Assembly (NCBI RefSeq): GCF_027812955.1
Contig: NZ_JAPYZV010000001.1
Span: forward strand, 665,092 to 729,091
Length of the DNA: 64,000 bases
Reading direction: 5' to 3'
Source: Pedococcus sp. 5OH_020
Lineage (GTDB): Bacteria; Actinomycetota; Actinomycetes; Actinomycetales; Dermatophilaceae
Shown: positions 15,730 through 28,045 of the stretch, piece after piece
Numbering within the stretch: the first letter of the stretch is position 1
Layout of the letters: the number at the start of each line of letters is the position of its first letter
Translations under genes and position numbers: made by a program
The notes under the pieces: generated by a model
Seen by the model: the letters and a program-made list of their open reading frames with translations, nothing else
Told to the model about the DNA's origin: nothing
Database searches by the model: none

Positions 15730-17592
15730 TCACTCGACAGGAGCCGTCGGCTCGTAGTCACCGTAGGCGAACTCGCTCACGGCATCTCCCGCCACCGCAG
15801 CCGAGACCCGCGAGGTGACGGCGCGAAGGCGTTCGGGAGCCACCTTCGGGACGCGGTCCGCAGTGAGCAGGCCGTTGCGCTCCTGCTGGGTGTCGGTCAG
15901 CTGGGTCCAGCAGAACCCGGCGATGGCCGGGCTGGACAGCAGCGCGCCCACGAGATCCGCGTAGCGCTCCAGCAGCGCCTCCGGGGACCCCACCGAGCCG
16001 TACCCTCGCCATCCCGCACGACGCTCGAGGTCGAGGGAGATCCCGCCGAACTCGCTGATGAGGACCGGCACCTCCTCGTGGTGCTCTCCCGGAAGGAGCA
16101 CGGAGCGGTACATCGGCTGGATGTGCTCCAACGTATGGCGTAAGGCGTGCCGGTCCCCGTAGCGCTCACGGAGCACGTGGCCCTGGGACGTGTAGTCGTG
16201 GACGGTCAGCATGTCGGTGACCGGCTGCTCCCAGCCGTCGTTGCCGACGACCGCCCGGTGCGGGTCCATCGTCTTGGTGAGGTGGTAGAGCGCGCGCACC
16301 AGGTCGCGCTGCTGAGCCGAGCTTGTGAGCGCCGGCACTCCCCAGCTCTCGTTCACCGGGACCCACGCCACGACACAGGGATGGCTGGCATCGCGCTCCA
16401 GCACGTCCAGCCACTCCCGGGTGATACGGCCGACGGTCTGGGTGGAGAACTCGTACGCAGCGGGCATCTCCGCCCAGACCAGCAGACCGAGGCGGTCGCA
16501 CCAGGCGAGGAACCGCGGGTCCTCGACCTTCTGGTGCAGCCGCACCCCGTTGAAGCCGAGGTCCTTGACGAGCTGCACCTCGCGGCGCAGCGCGTCCGGG
16601 TCCGGGGCTGCCAGGTGCGACTCGGGCCAGAAGTTCTGCGCCAGGACGAGCTTGAGGTAGTAGGGCCTGCCGTTGAGCAGCACCCGGTCGCGGGAGGTGG
16701 TGAAGCTCCGCAGCGCGGTGTAGCTGCCCACCTCGTCGACCACCGTGTCGCCGTCGAGCAGGGTGATGGTGGCCTCGAGCAGGTTCGGCGTCTCGGGCGA
16801 CCACAGCAGGTTGGAGCGTCCCAGGCTCATGTCGCTGTCCGCCAGGGTGATGCGTCTCTGGACCTCCTGGGAGCAGACGGCGTAGGTGTCGTCGGCCACC
16901 AGGCCGCCCTCGCGGCGGATCACGACGCGAAGCCGCAGGTCGTGGTCGACTGCGAGAGCGCGCAGCCGTACGGTGAGGTCGAGGCTCCGGTTCTCCACGT
17001 CGGGGGTCCAGCGCAGGTAGCCGATCCGGGTCTCCGGCACGTTCTCGAGCCAGACCGACTGCCAGATGCCGGTCGTCCGGTCGTACCAGATGGCGTGCGG
17101 CTCCCGCTGCCAGTCCTGCTTGCCTCGGGGCTGCCGCAGGTCCGCCGGGGGGTCCTCGGCGCGCACCACGACGACCTGTTCGCCACCCGGGTGCAGGACC
17201 GAGCTGATGTCCGCCGTGAACGGCGTATGGCCCCCTTCGTGCGAGGCGACCGCATGCCCGTTGACCCACACCTGCGCCCGGTAGTCCACTGCCCCGAAGT
17301 GCAGCAGCAGTCGCCGGTCTGCTGGTACGGGGTCGGTGTGCACGACGCGCCGGTACCAGACGACCGGATGGAAGCCGGTGTCGCCGATCCCGCTGGCAGA
17401 GGACTCGAACGGGAACGGCACCTGGATGACTCTGTCGAACACGTCGTCACGTCGCTGCCACTGCTTGGTCATCCCCTCTCCGGCGTCGTCGAACGCGAAC
17501 TGCCACGGTCCGGAAAGGTCCTCCCACGACGGTCTGGTCAGCTGCGGCCGCGGGTGGTCGACGGGGCTGGCGTTGCTGGGGCGCTCAGGCAT
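15730..17592 (-). CDS. Family 2 glycoside hydrolase (beta-galactosidase/glucuronidase-like)
   Basis: The 620-residue product lacks an evident signal peptide and is probably cytoplasmic. It follows the GH2 order: sugar-binding jelly roll (about 25-185), immunoglobulin-like domain (about 185-300) and TIM barrel (about 305-610). The acid/base is Glu415 in VPVNESWG and the nucleophile Glu514 in LISEFGG. FNGVRLHQKVEDPRFLAWCDRLG is typical of the family. The substrate cannot be read from sequence; beta-galactoside, glucuronide or mannoside are possible. No sugar transporter or regulator is adjacent. Confidence 0.9.
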   Translation of the reverse strand: MPERPSNASPVDHPRPQLTRPSWEDLSGPWQFAFDDAGEGMTKQWQRRDDVFDRVIQVPFPFESSASGIGDTGFHPVVWYRRVVHTDPVPADRRLLLHFGAVDYRAQVWVNGHAVASHEGGHTPFTADISSVLHPGGEQVVVVRAEDPPADLRQPRGKQDWQREPHAIWYDRTTGIWQSVWLENVPETRIGYLRWTPDVENRSLDLTVRLRALAVDHDLRLRVVIRREGGLVADDTYAVCSQEVQRRITLADSDMSLGRSNLLWSPETPNLLEATITLLDGDTVVDEVGSYTALRSFTTSRDRVLLNGRPYYLKLVLAQNFWPESHLAAPDPDALRREVQLVKDLGFNGVRLHQKVEDPRFLAWCDRLGLLVWAEMPAAYEFSTQTVGRITREWLDVLERDASHPCVVAWVPVNESWGVPALTSSAQQRDLVRALYHLTKTMDPHRAVVGNDGWEQPVTDMLTVHDYTSQGHVLRERYGDRHALRHTLEHIQPMYRSVLLPGEHHEEVPVLISEFGGISLDLERRAGWRGYGSVGSPEALLERYADLVGALLSSPAIAGFCWTQLTDTQQERNGLLTADRVPKVAPERLRAVTSRVSAAVAGDAVSEFAYGDYEPTAPVE

Positions 17593-17747
17593 GACGTAAG
17601 AGTTCCACCGTCGTGCGGGTGCAAACCCTCGGCCACACGGACAATTTCACCTGTGGCCAAGGCCACCCGTGGACCCCTCCGGAGCCGATCGGCTCACGGC
17701 TAGAGTGAAGTGAGGTAATCCCCCCGATGGCGTTGGAGGCCTTCACC

Positions 17748-18965
17748 ATGACCGCACAGACCGACCGCCCGACCTCCGTGATCGTCGCGGGCGCTCGCAC
17801 GCCGATGGGCCGCCTCCTGGGCTCGCTGAAGGAGTTCTCCGGCTCCGACCTCGGCGGTTTCGCGATCAAAGGTGCCCTGGACCGGGCGGGGGTCGCCCCG
17901 GACCAGGTCGACTACGTGATCATGGGCCAGGTGCTGCAGGCGGGCGCGGGCCAGATCCCCGCTCGCCAGGCGGCCGCGAAGGCGGGCATCCCGCTGAACG
18001 TGCCCGCGCTGACCATCAACAAGGTCTGCCTCTCCGGGATCAACGCTATCGCGATGGCCGACCAGCTGATCCGCGCCGGCGAGGTTGAGATCGTGGTGGC
18101 TGGGGGTCAGGAGTCCATGTCCAACGCGCCTCACCTGCTGGAGAAGTCGCGCGAGGGCTACAAGTACGGCGACGTGACCATGCGGGACCACATGGCGTTC
18201 GACGGCCTGTGGGACGCCTTCACCGACCAGGCCATGGGCCTGCTCACCGAGCAGGCCAACACCGGAGACCAGCACTTCACGCGCGAGCAGCAGGACGAGT
18301 TCTCGGCCCGGAGCCACCAGCTCGCCGCGCGGGCGTGGAAGGACGGGCTGTTCGACGAGGAGGTGGTCGGCATCTCCATCCCCCAGCGCAAGGGCGACCC
18401 GGTCGAGCTGAAGAACGACGAGGGGGTGCGGGCCGACACCACCACAGAGACGCTGGCGCGGCTGCGGCCCGCGTTCTCCAAGGACGGCACGATCACCGCC
18501 GGCTCGGCCTCGCAGATCAGTGACGGTGCGGCCGCCGTGGTCGTCATGAGCAAGGCGAAGGCCGAGGAGCTGGGCCTGACCTGGCTCGCCGAGATCGGGG
18601 CTCACGGCATGGTGGCCGGCCCGGACTCCACACTCCAGCAGCAGCCCGCCCGAGCCATCAGCAAGGCCTGCGAGCGCGAAGGCATCGCCGCGGCGGAACT
18701 CGACCTCGTGGAGATCAACGAGGCGTTCGCCGCGGTCGGTCTGGCGTCCGCCCAGGAGCTGGGCATCGGGCTGGACAAGGTGAACGTGAACGGCGGAGCG
18801 ATCGCTCTCGGGCACCCCATCGGCATGTCGGGGGCCCGGATCGCCCTGCACCTCGCGCTGGAGCTCCAGCGTCGCGGGGGCGGCGTCGGCGCTGCCGCGC
18901 TCTGCGGTGGCGGTGGGCAGGGCGACGCGCTCATCGTCCGGGTTCCTCGCGCCGGGAACGGCTGA
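17748..18965 (+). CDS. Thiolase (acetyl-CoA C-acetyltransferase)
   Basis: The 405-residue enzyme condenses or cleaves acyl-CoA units. ATG 17748 is chosen over ATG 17727 because GGAG lies nine bases before it. The nucleophilic Cys is in [10 protein letters not shown], the conserved NEAF is present ([11 protein letters not shown]), the catalytic His is in [10 protein letters not shown] and the second Cys in [10 protein letters not shown]. The meaB gene follows after three bases, which suggests a role in propionate or short-chain acyl-CoA metabolism in this organism. Confidence 0.95.
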   Translation: MTAQTDRPTSVIVAGARTPMGRLLGSLKEFSGSDLGGFAIKGALDRAGVAPDQVDYVIMGQVLQAGAGQIPARQAAAKAGIPLNVPALTINKVCLSGINAIAMADQLIRAGEVEIVVAGGQESMSNAPHLLEKSREGYKYGDVTMRDHMAFDGLWDAFTDQAMGLLTEQANTGDQHFTREQQDEFSARSHQLAARAWKDGLFDEEVVGISIPQRKGDPVELKNDEGVRADTTTETLARLRPAFSKDGTITAGSASQISDGAAAVVVMSKAKAEELGLTWLAEIGAHGMVAGPDSTLQQQPARAISKACEREGIAAAELDLVEINEAFAAVGLASAQELGIGLDKVNVNGGAIALGHPIGMSGARIALHLALELQRRGGGVGAAALCGGGGQGDALIVRVPRAGNG

Positions 18966-18968
18966 CGC

Positions 18969-19931
18969 TTGGCCCCGCGTCCCGTCGACGTCCCTGCCCT
19001 GGTCGAGTCGGCCAGGGCAGGCTCGCCTCGCGCCGTCGCACGTCTCATCTCCCTGGTGGAGGACGCACACCCGGCGCTCCGCGAGGTCATGGCGGCCCTC
19101 GCACCGCATACCGGGTCGGCCCACGTCATCGGCGTCACGGGCAGCCCGGGCGTCGGGAAGTCCACCTCGACGAACGCCCTCGTAGCCGCCTTCCGCGCCC
19201 AAGGCAAGCGGGTGGGCGTGCTCGCCGTGGACCCCTCGTCACCGTTCTCCGGGGGTGCTCTGCTCGGTGACCGGGTCCGCATGCAGGACCACGCTCTCGA
19301 CCCCGACGTCTACATCCGCTCGATGGCCAGCCGGGGGCACCTCGGTGGGCTGTCGTGGACGACGCCGCAGGCGTTGCGGGTGCTCGACGCGGCGGGCTGC
19401 GAGGTGATCCTGGTGGAGACGGTGGGGGTCGGACAGTCGGAGGTCGAGATCGCCGGCCTCGCCGACACCACCGTGGTGCTGCTGGCGCCCGGCATGGGGG
19501 ACGGCATCCAGGCCGCCAAGGCCGGGATCCTCGAGATCGGCGACCTCTTCGTCGTCAACAAGGCGGACCGCGAGGGGGCCGATGCGACGGTACGCGACAT
19601 CCGGCACATGATCTCCCTCGGTGACCGGACCGAGCCCAACCTGTGGCGGCCGCCTGTCGTCAAGACGGTGGCTGCGCAGGGCGTCGGAGTGGAGGAGGTC
19701 ATGGAGGCCCTCGAGAAGCACGTGGCGTGGATGGCACAGACGGGGACGCTGCGCGCCCGGCGCGTGCGCCGGGCCGGTGACGAGATCGAGTCCATCGCCC
19801 TGCAGCAGCTCCGCGCGAGGATGGGCGACCTTCGCCACGGCAAGGGCGTGGACGAGCTGGCGGGCGCGGTGGTGGACGGCACCACTGACCCGTATGCCGC
19901 CGCGGACGAGGTCGTCGCCGCTCTCGGCTGA
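18969..19931 (+). CDS. meaB: MeaB/ArgK GTPase, chaperone of B12-dependent mutase
   Basis: The 320-residue G-protein protects and reloads methylmalonyl-CoA mutase. The start is TTG 18969, the only reasonable start after the thiolase stop. Walker A is GSPGVGKST (residues about 57-65), followed by LAVDPSSPFSGGALLGDRVRM, the family signature; ETVGVGQSE is the switch region and NKAD the guanine-binding motif. The C-terminal arm (RLRAR...RHGKGVDELAGAVV) is the dimerisation region. The matching mutase large subunit is 11 kb downstream at 30225. Confidence 0.95.
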   Translation: MAPRPVDVPALVESARAGSPRAVARLISLVEDAHPALREVMAALAPHTGSAHVIGVTGSPGVGKSTSTNALVAAFRAQGKRVGVLAVDPSSPFSGGALLGDRVRMQDHALDPDVYIRSMASRGHLGGLSWTTPQALRVLDAAGCEVILVETVGVGQSEVEIAGLADTTVVLLAPGMGDGIQAAKAGILEIGDLFVVNKADREGADATVRDIRHMISLGDRTEPNLWRPPVVKTVAAQGVGVEEVMEALEKHVAWMAQTGTLRARRVRRAGDEIESIALQQLRARMGDLRHGKGVDELAGAVVDGTTDPYAAADEVVAALG

Positions 19932-19989
19932 GTGTCCCGGGGGCGGTCCCCGTCATAGGGTGAGCCCCGACCCCACGGAAAGGATCCCT

Positions 19990-21572
<1,583 letters not shown>

Positions 21573-21576
<4 letters not shown>

Positions 21577-23258
21577 CGGTCGACGCGCGGACACGCCCGG
21601 CCATCGTGCTGGTCGTCGCCGCCGACCACCTGCCCACGGTCGAGAGCGAGTTCGCGCGGTACGGCAGGGACTACGAAGTGCGGTGCGCCGACTCGGCGGA
21701 CTCGGGCCGGGCACTCGTCCAGACGCTGGAGGCGGCCGGCCAGCCGGTGGCTCTGCTGGGCATCGGGTGGCAGCTGCCCGGCGTCGGCACCGGGCTCGAG
21801 CTCCTCGACGAGCTCCATGTCATGGTCCCCACCGCCCGCCGCGTCTGCCTCACGGCGCGCGACGACTACGCCCGGGCCATCCCGGCGTTGCGCGAGGCGC
21901 TGGGTCAGGGGCGGCTGGACACCTACCTCCTGGTCCCGCAGGGCCCTCGCGACGAGGAGTTCCACACCGCGATCACCGAGTACCTCTCGGACTGGGGCTG
22001 GACGGCGTCCACCCCCGAAGTGGAGGGAGTGCAGATCGTCGATGGCAACGGGTCGGCGGAGGTGTCCCGGATCCGGGACTTCCTCGACCGCATGGGCATC
22101 CCGCACCGCGTCTACAGCCCGGACAGCCCGGTCGGCCGTGACCTCATCAGCGACCTGCCTTCGGTCCGGAGCGGGGCGTCGCCGGCGTTTCCCGTCGTCG
22201 CCGCCGGCATCGTGGCCGGGGTTCTGGAGGGTGCCACCGCCCGCCAGGTGGCGAGGCTGGTCTACGGCTCACCGCTGACGGTGGACCGTGAGGAGGTGGA
22301 CCTCGTGGTGATCGGCTCCGGCCCCGCAGGGCTCGCGGCCGCGGTCTACGGCGCCTCAGAAGGCTTGGAGACGGTGGTGATCGAGGCGGACGCCGTCGGA
22401 GGCCAGGCCGGGACGAGCTCGATGATCCGCAACTACCTCGGGTTCCCGCGAGGGATCTCGGGGATGCGGCTGGCTCAGCGCGCGCGGTTCCAGGCTGCGA
22501 GGTTCGGAGCCCGCATCTACACCGGCGTCTCGGCAGAGGCCATCGTCCCCGGAGACGGCGCGGGACGGCCGCACGTGGTGCGCACGGAGGGTGGCGACCT
22601 CAAGGCCAGGGCCGTCGTCCTCGCCACGGGGGTCAGCTACCGCCGCATCGGCATCGAGGCGCTCGAGGACCTCGTCGGTCTCGGGGTCTACTACGGCGCG
22701 GCCACCAGCGCCGCGCGGGAGATGGAGGGCAGGGACGTCTTCGTGGTGGGCGGCGGGAACTCGGCTGGCCAGGCTGCGGTCTACCTCGCCCGCTACGCAC
22801 GGTCGGTGGCACTGCTGGTGCGTCGGCCAGACCTGGCGGCGACGATGTCGGACTACCTCGTCCGCGAGATCGACTCGACCAGCCGCATCACGGTGCGGAC
22901 CTCCACCCGGGTGCTGGACGGCGGCGGGCACGGCTACCTCGAGTGGCTGTTGCTGACCGGGCCCGGGGGCACCGAGCAGCTGCCTGCCGGGGGCCTGTTT
23001 CTCCTCCTCGGGGCGGACCCCTGTGGAGAGTGGCTTCCGGACGCCGTCGTGCGCGACGCGCGAGGCTTCGTGTACACCGGACGGGAGGTCCCCATGGAGC
23101 TGTGGGCGCACGGTCGCCCCCCCGCAGCCCTGGAGACGACCGTCCCTGGCATCTTCGCGGCCGGTGACCTCCGGGCGGGATCCATGAAGCGCGTCGCCTC
23201 AGCCAGCGGCGAGGGTGCCGCGACGGTCTCGCTGGTGCATGCCTACCTGAGCCCGTAA
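21573..23258 (+). CDS. Receiver-like/thioredoxin-reductase-like fused flavoprotein, no CxxC
   Basis: The 561-residue protein starts at ATG 21573, overlapping the kinase stop. Residues 1-145 have a response-regulator-like fold (IVLVVAADHL, VALLGIGWQLPG) but the acceptor aspartate is not obvious. A thioredoxin-like insert near 150-235 links to a thioredoxin-reductase-type flavoprotein: FAD motif VIGSGPAGLAA (247-257), GGQAG, and NADPH motif VVGGGNSAGQ (391-400). The redox CxxC expected at about 372-380 reads VYYGAATSA, so classical thioredoxin reduction is not possible. The architecture is that of fused response regulator/thioredoxin reductases; the function is probably NAD(P)H-dependent sensing or an unknown reduction. 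Confidence 0.85.
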
Positions 23259-23383
23259 GGCACGTCCCGCCTCGGGCCGTCCCGGTGCCCGTGTCGGGCC
23301 TCGACCATGCCTGGGTGGCGCAGACCGGGCATGCGGCGAAAACCAGTGGCTCAGTGCGGGAAGGCGTCTCTACCGTGGGCCGT

Positions 23384-24391
23384 ATGGAGATCCGCCCCCT
23401 CGACCGCGAGGATCCCACGGAGCTGGCGCGGTACCACGCCATCAGCGTGGCGGCGGAGCGGTTCGAGCGACCGTACGCGGCGACGTGGGGGCTGCGAGAG
23501 ATGACGGTCGAGCTGACCGAGGACGACCCGATGGAGCGCAAGGACGCCGTCGTGGCGGTGGATGCAGACACGGTCGTCGGGGCCGGCATCGCCTGGTCCT
23601 CGCTGACCGACAACCTCCACCTGTCATGGCTCATGCCGTGGGTGGAGCCCGACCGCCGGCGCCGTGGCATCGGGTCCGCGGTGCTCGCCGAGCTCGTCGC
23701 CCTGTGCCGAGCCGACCGCCGCACCGACCTGGTGATGGAGACGTCGTACCCGTTCGAGCGCCGGGAGGACCATCCCTACCGCCGCTTCGCCGAGAAGAAC
23801 GGGTTCCAGCTCGCCAACACCGAGATCGGCCGCGTCCGTGACCTTCCGGTCGAGGACGTGGACCTCGACGCCCTGGTGGAGGAGGCGGCACCCCATCACG
23901 CCGGCTACCGCGTCGAGACCTTCGAGGACCCGCTCCCGGACGAGCTGCTCCCGTCGTTCTGCGCCGCCCACAACCGGCTGGCCGTCGACGCGCCGGGAGG
24001 CGACCTGACGTTCGAGCAGGAGGCGCTGACCCCCGAGCTCGTCCGGGTGCACGAGGACCAGCGGCGTAGGCAGGGCCGGCGCAAGATCACGACGGTCGCG
24101 ATGACCGAGGCCGGGGAGGTGGTGGGGTACAACGACCTTGTCGTCCCCGACGAGGACCTTCCCAACGTCTGGCAGTGGGGCACGCTGGTCGTGCCTGCCC
24201 ATCGTGGCCACCGCCTGGGCCTGGCCATGAAGGCGCGCGGCCTCAAGGAGCTGCAGGGGCGGGTCGGGCCAGAGCGCACCAGGGTGCTGACCTGCAACGC
24301 CGAGCAGAACGCCCCCATGGTGTCGATCAACGTACGGCTGGGGTTCCGACCGGTCGAGGTGACGCCCGCGTTCCTGCTCCGTGTGCCATGA
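23384..24391 (+). CDS. Tandem GNAT-family N-acetyltransferase
   Basis: The 335-residue product starts at ATG 23384; the frame is open further upstream but without a good site. Two acetyltransferase folds are present: the first at about 1-150 with the acetyl-CoA loop DRRRRGIGSAVLAEL, the second at about 175-335 with VPAHRGHRLGLAMKARGL. The second half also has the closing NAPMVSINVRLGFRPV. Double-GNAT enzymes of this layout include mycothiol synthase, but the sequence here is too different for that call, and the substrate is unknown. Confidence 0.85.
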   Translation: MEIRPLDREDPTELARYHAISVAAERFERPYAATWGLREMTVELTEDDPMERKDAVVAVDADTVVGAGIAWSSLTDNLHLSWLMPWVEPDRRRRGIGSAVLAELVALCRADRRTDLVMETSYPFERREDHPYRRFAEKNGFQLANTEIGRVRDLPVEDVDLDALVEEAAPHHAGYRVETFEDPLPDELLPSFCAAHNRLAVDAPGGDLTFEQEALTPELVRVHEDQRRRQGRRKITTVAMTEAGEVVGYNDLVVPDEDLPNVWQWGTLVVPAHRGHRLGLAMKARGLKELQGRVGPERTRVLTCNAEQNAPMVSINVRLGFRPVEVTPAFLLRVP

Positions 24392-24469
24392 GCTGTGATG
24401 ACCGCAGGCTGGTCGTGTCCTACCCCGGCGGGGTGCGGCACCGTCGGCGGCGCGGCATACGGTGGGCCC

Positions 24470-24778
24470 ATGCTCGTTGCCTTCTCCGTCGCCCCGTCCA
24501 TGGCCGCCGACTCCACCGGCTCGGTGAGTGAGGCGGTCGCGGCCGCCGTCACCGTCGTGCGCGAGTCGGGACTGCCGCACCGCACCGACTCCATGTTCAC
24601 CACTGTCGAGGGCGAGTGGGACGACTGCCTGGCCGTGGTGAAGCGGGCAGTGGACGCCGTCGCGGCGTTCGGACCCCGGGTGAGCCTGGTCCTGAAGGCC
24701 GACATCCGGGAGGGGTTCAGCGGCGAGCTGACCGGCAAGCTCGACCGGCTGGAGGCGGCGATCGCCGCTCAGGGATGA
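24470..24778 (+). CDS. MTH1187/YkoF-like thiamine-binding protein
   Basis: The 102-residue product starts at ATG 24470 (MLVAFSVAPS). It has the ferredoxin-like fold pattern of the MTH1187 family: a first strand ending in APSM, SVSEAVAAAVTVVRESGLPHR, TTVEGEWDDCLAVVKRAV and RVSLVLKADIR. Family members bind thiamine or its pyrimidine; here the role is unproven. The gene stands alone between GNAT and the ABC operon. Confidence 0.85.
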   Translation: MLVAFSVAPSMAADSTGSVSEAVAAAVTVVRESGLPHRTDSMFTTVEGEWDDCLAVVKRAVDAVAAFGPRVSLVLKADIREGFSGELTGKLDRLEAAIAAQG

Positions 24779-24931
24779 GGGCTTCCGTGGTGTGACGCGC
24801 GCGTGGACGGTCGCCGTCGGGCCGCTGGACAGTACCCATCGTTGCGGGAATGTAGCCGTCCACGGCGCCACGTGAGCCTAGGGTCGAGCGGGAACACCGA
24901 TCTGCGAGACGCGACAGGGAGGCGCTGCGAC

Positions 24932-27900
24932 GTGTGGGCTGCCATCCGCTATCGCCGCGCCCAGGCAGCCTTCCTGGTCCTGCTCTCCACCCTGGTGAGC
25001 GCGTGCGCCGCCTTCGCGCCCCTCTACCAGCGCTCCCTCGAGCAGGCGCTGCTGAGGACCGCTCTGAGCTCCGCCAGCGTGGCCGACACGGCGCTGGTCG
25101 TACGCGGCGGTCGGGGGCCGGCCAACCCGTCGTTCACGAGTGCCGCACTGGAAGCCAGCGTCCCGCAGCGCGTGAGAGCTCTCTACCGGACTCCGATCGG
25201 GGCCATGACGGACTCCGTCGAGATCCGGCCCGCGCCGAACAAGAAGCCGTCGCCCGCCACTCTCGTCAGCCGCGACCGGGTGTGTGAGCACCTGCGGATC
25301 GTCCCCGGCACGTGCCCTTCGGCCAAGGACGAGGTGCTCGTGTCCCGGGCGGACCTTCGCAGCTGGGACTGGAAGCTCGGGCAGGTGCTCGCCACCCCGG
25401 TCCCCGGAGCCGGGGGAGCTGCGCCCGCCCTGACCCGAAACCTGAAGATCGTCGGTGCCTACGAGGTCCTGCCCGCGCCGGCGTACTGGATGCGGACCCG
25501 GCTCGACGGCAAGTCCGGAACCCCGCTCGTGGTCGGAACAGAGGTCCTCCCCGGGGTCGACGACCTTGTCACGTCCGAGGCGACGTTCGACTCGGACTGG
25601 CGCCAGGCGCAGGCCACCCTCGCCTTCCCCCTGGATCGCCGGCTCTTCACCCTGGACAGCCTCGGCGAGATCTCGGAGCTTCTGCACGGCTCGGGGACCT
25701 CGAGCCGGCAGGGCATCGACGGCGCGTTGGTGGAGACTCGGCTCCCCGTCCTCATCGACGGCATCAGGGTCGGGCAGCAGCGGCTCCAGGTCATCGTGCC
25801 CCTGCTCATGGCGCAGCTCGGGCTCCTGGCAGCCGCGGTCCTCCTGCTGGTGGCGCAGGCGGCGGTGGAGCAGCGACGCCCCGAGGCGGCCTTGGCGCGG
25901 CTGCGCGGCCATAGCAGCCACGGTGCTGCCCGGCTGGTCAGGCGCGAGCTCACCGTCACCGTCGCACTGGGCCTCCCGCTTGGCTTCGCCCTGGCCGTGG
26001 TTCTCACCGCCGCGCTGCGCAGGGTCGTGCTCCCCGCCGGCGTGCCCTTCGAGGTGCCGTGGCAGTCGCTCGCCGGCCTCGCGACCGCAGCGCTGGTCTG
26101 CGTGGTGATGATCCGACTGGCGGCCAGCCCGGTCCAGCGGCTCACCATCTCGGCCCTGCTGCGCCGCGTCGGGGGTGAGCGCAGACGCCGGGTCGGGCTG
26201 GTGGATGCCCTTGCAGTGGCGCTGGCCGCCTTCGGCGTCATCGGTCTGGGCACGGGAAGCCTCCAGGGGCCGCTCGCCCTCATGACTCCGACCCTGGTCG
26301 CGCTGGCCGCCGGACTGGTGACCTCCCGCCTCGTGGTGCCCGTCGTGGCAGCCTCCGGCCGGGCCAACGTCCGGCGGGGCAGGGTTGGCGCTGCCCTGAC
26401 GGCCTTCGGGCTCGAGCGCCGCCCGGCTCTGCGCACCGTTGTCACCGTGGTGAGCGTCGCGGTCGCGCTGACCGTGTTCGCCGCGAACGCCGTGGTGGTG
26501 GGGGAACGGAACTGGACCGCCCGGGCGCAGCTGGAGACCGGCGCTCCCGTGATGCTCGACACAGACAGCCGTAGCCCCACCGCCCTCCTGTCGGCGGTGC
26601 GCAGAGTCGACCCCAGCGGAGACGTCGCCACTCCGGTCGCGGTGGTCCGCAGGACGGACCCTGGGTCCACCGCCACGCTGGCGGTGGTGAGCGGCGACTT
26701 CGACGGCCTGGCGTTCCAGCCTCGTGGAACGACGTACCGCCTGGGCGCCCTCGCCCCGCCGGACGTCGCCTCTGTGCAGCTGCGGGGGACCCGCGTCACC
26801 GGGCGGATCACGTGGGACCTGGCCATCCCGGCCGGCGAGACGGTGCAGCTCCCTTCGGGTCAGTCCGGTCGGCCACGCCCCCCGGTGACCGAGCCAGGTG
26901 GTGACCCCTCGGAGCTCCGGATCAGGGTGACCACTCCCGATGGCCAGCGGCTGACCAGGCTGCTGGCGCAGGTGCCCCTGCAGGGGAAGGGCTCGGCGGA
27001 CCTCGACGCGCCGCTGCTGTGTCCACGCGGGTGCCGGCTGGACGGCCTGGAGTTCCGCAAGACGGCCGAGCTCGTCAGCGCGGTGACCGGCCGTCTGACG
27101 ATCACCGGTCTGGGGCTCGACGGCAGGTCGCTCCGCCTGTCCTCGCCGCGCCAGTGGAACCGGTTCACCGCTCCCGCGACGTCGAGCCAGGACACGCTGC
27201 GGCTGCTCCCGAGCCGGGGCGACACGATCGCGTTGGAGATCGTCAACACAGGGTTCTCGGTGGAGCTCGACCACGCCGACGTCCCTGCGGTTCTTCCGGG
27301 GCTGCTCGCCGGACCCGTGCCGCCCGGAGGCTCGGTGGCGGGCTTCCAGGCGCTCGGAGTCAACGGGACGCCCGTGACGGTCTCGGCCGAGCAGACGGTG
27401 CCCGCTCTGCCCGTGCTGGGTGGCCAAGGCGTGCTGGTCGACTACGAGACGCTCGCCCGGCTGGGCGGAACTCTCCCCGATACCGGCCGCCTGTCGGTCT
27501 GGGTGGGTTCGCCGGCTGATGCCGACCGCGTGTCCGCCGGCCTGGCCGCCCAGGGCGTCACCGTGCTGGGTCGCCATTCCGAGGCGGAGAGCAAGGCAAG
27601 GCTCGACGAGTCCGCCGCTGCTCGCGGCCTGCGCCTCGCGGTGTTCACGGGGGTCATGGCCGTGCTCCTCGCGGGACTCGTCGTCATCGTCCTGACGGTC
27701 ACGGGTTGGCGGGTGGTCGCCCGCGACATGGCGGCCCTGCACCTGTCAGGGGTGCCGCTGGCCGTGCTGCGCCGGGCGCTCGTCGCAGAGCATGTCGTAC
27801 CGGTCGTGGTGGGGGCCGTCGTGGGCCTGGTCTGTGGCCTCGTCAGCTCGGTGCTGGCCATGCCGCTGGTTCCGTTGTTCGACAGTGCCGCTGACCCGGT

Positions 27901-28045
27901 GCCGCCGCTCGACCTCGGGCCGGCCCTGCCCGCGGTGGCTGCCGTCGCTCTGCTCGTCGTGGGGGTTCTGGTCGCGGTGGCCTGCGCCGCCGCGCTGGGG
28001 GCCGGTCGCCGGATCGCTCTGCGCCGCATCAGGGACTCGCTGTGA
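24932..28045 (+). CDS. Large FtsX-like ABC transporter permease
   Basis: The 1037-residue product starts at GTG 24932 (MWAAIRYRRAQ) behind GGGAGG; upstream starts lack support. One membrane helix at about 10-30 precedes a large external region, then a cluster of helices (about 290-480) with another external region (about 530-880), and a final FtsX-like cluster (about 890-1035) ending in basic residues. The symmetric layout is that of double FtsX/LolE-type permeases that handle lipoproteins, peptides or antibiotics rather than classical import. Its stop overlaps the first ATPase. Confidence 0.9.
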   Translation: MWAAIRYRRAQAAFLVLLSTLVSACAAFAPLYQRSLEQALLRTALSSASVADTALVVRGGRGPANPSFTSAALEASVPQRVRALYRTPIGAMTDSVEIRPAPNKKPSPATLVSRDRVCEHLRIVPGTCPSAKDEVLVSRADLRSWDWKLGQVLATPVPGAGGAAPALTRNLKIVGAYEVLPAPAYWMRTRLDGKSGTPLVVGTEVLPGVDDLVTSEATFDSDWRQAQATLAFPLDRRLFTLDSLGEISELLHGSGTSSRQGIDGALVETRLPVLIDGIRVGQQRLQVIVPLLMAQLGLLAAAVLLLVAQAAVEQRRPEAALARLRGHSSHGAARLVRRELTVTVALGLPLGFALAVVLTAALRRVVLPAGVPFEVPWQSLAGLATAALVCVVMIRLAASPVQRLTISALLRRVGGERRRRVGLVDALAVALAAFGVIGLGTGSLQGPLALMTPTLVALAAGLVTSRLVVPVVAASGRANVRRGRVGAALTAFGLERRPALRTVVTVVSVAVALTVFAANAVVVGERNWTARAQLETGAPVMLDTDSRSPTALLSAVRRVDPSGDVATPVAVVRRTDPGSTATLAVVSGDFDGLAFQPRGTTYRLGALAPPDVASVQLRGTRVTGRITWDLAIPAGETVQLPSGQSGRPRPPVTEPGGDPSELRIRVTTPDGQRLTRLLAQVPLQGKGSADLDAPLLCPRGCRLDGLEFRKTAELVSAVTGRLTITGLGLDGRSLRLSSPRQWNRFTAPATSSQDTLRLLPSRGDTIALEIVNTGFSVELDHADVPAVLPGLLAGPVPPGGSVAGFQALGVNGTPVTVSAEQTVPALPVLGGQGVLVDYETLARLGGTLPDTGRLSVWVGSPADADRVSAGLAAQGVTVLGRHSEAESKARLDESAAARGLRLAVFTGVMAVLLAGLVVIVLTVTGWRVVARDMAALHLSGVPLAVLRRALVAEHVVPVVVGAVVGLVCGLVSSVLAMPLVPLFDSAADPVPPLDLGPALPAVAAVALLVVGVLVAVACAAALGAGRRIALRRIRDSL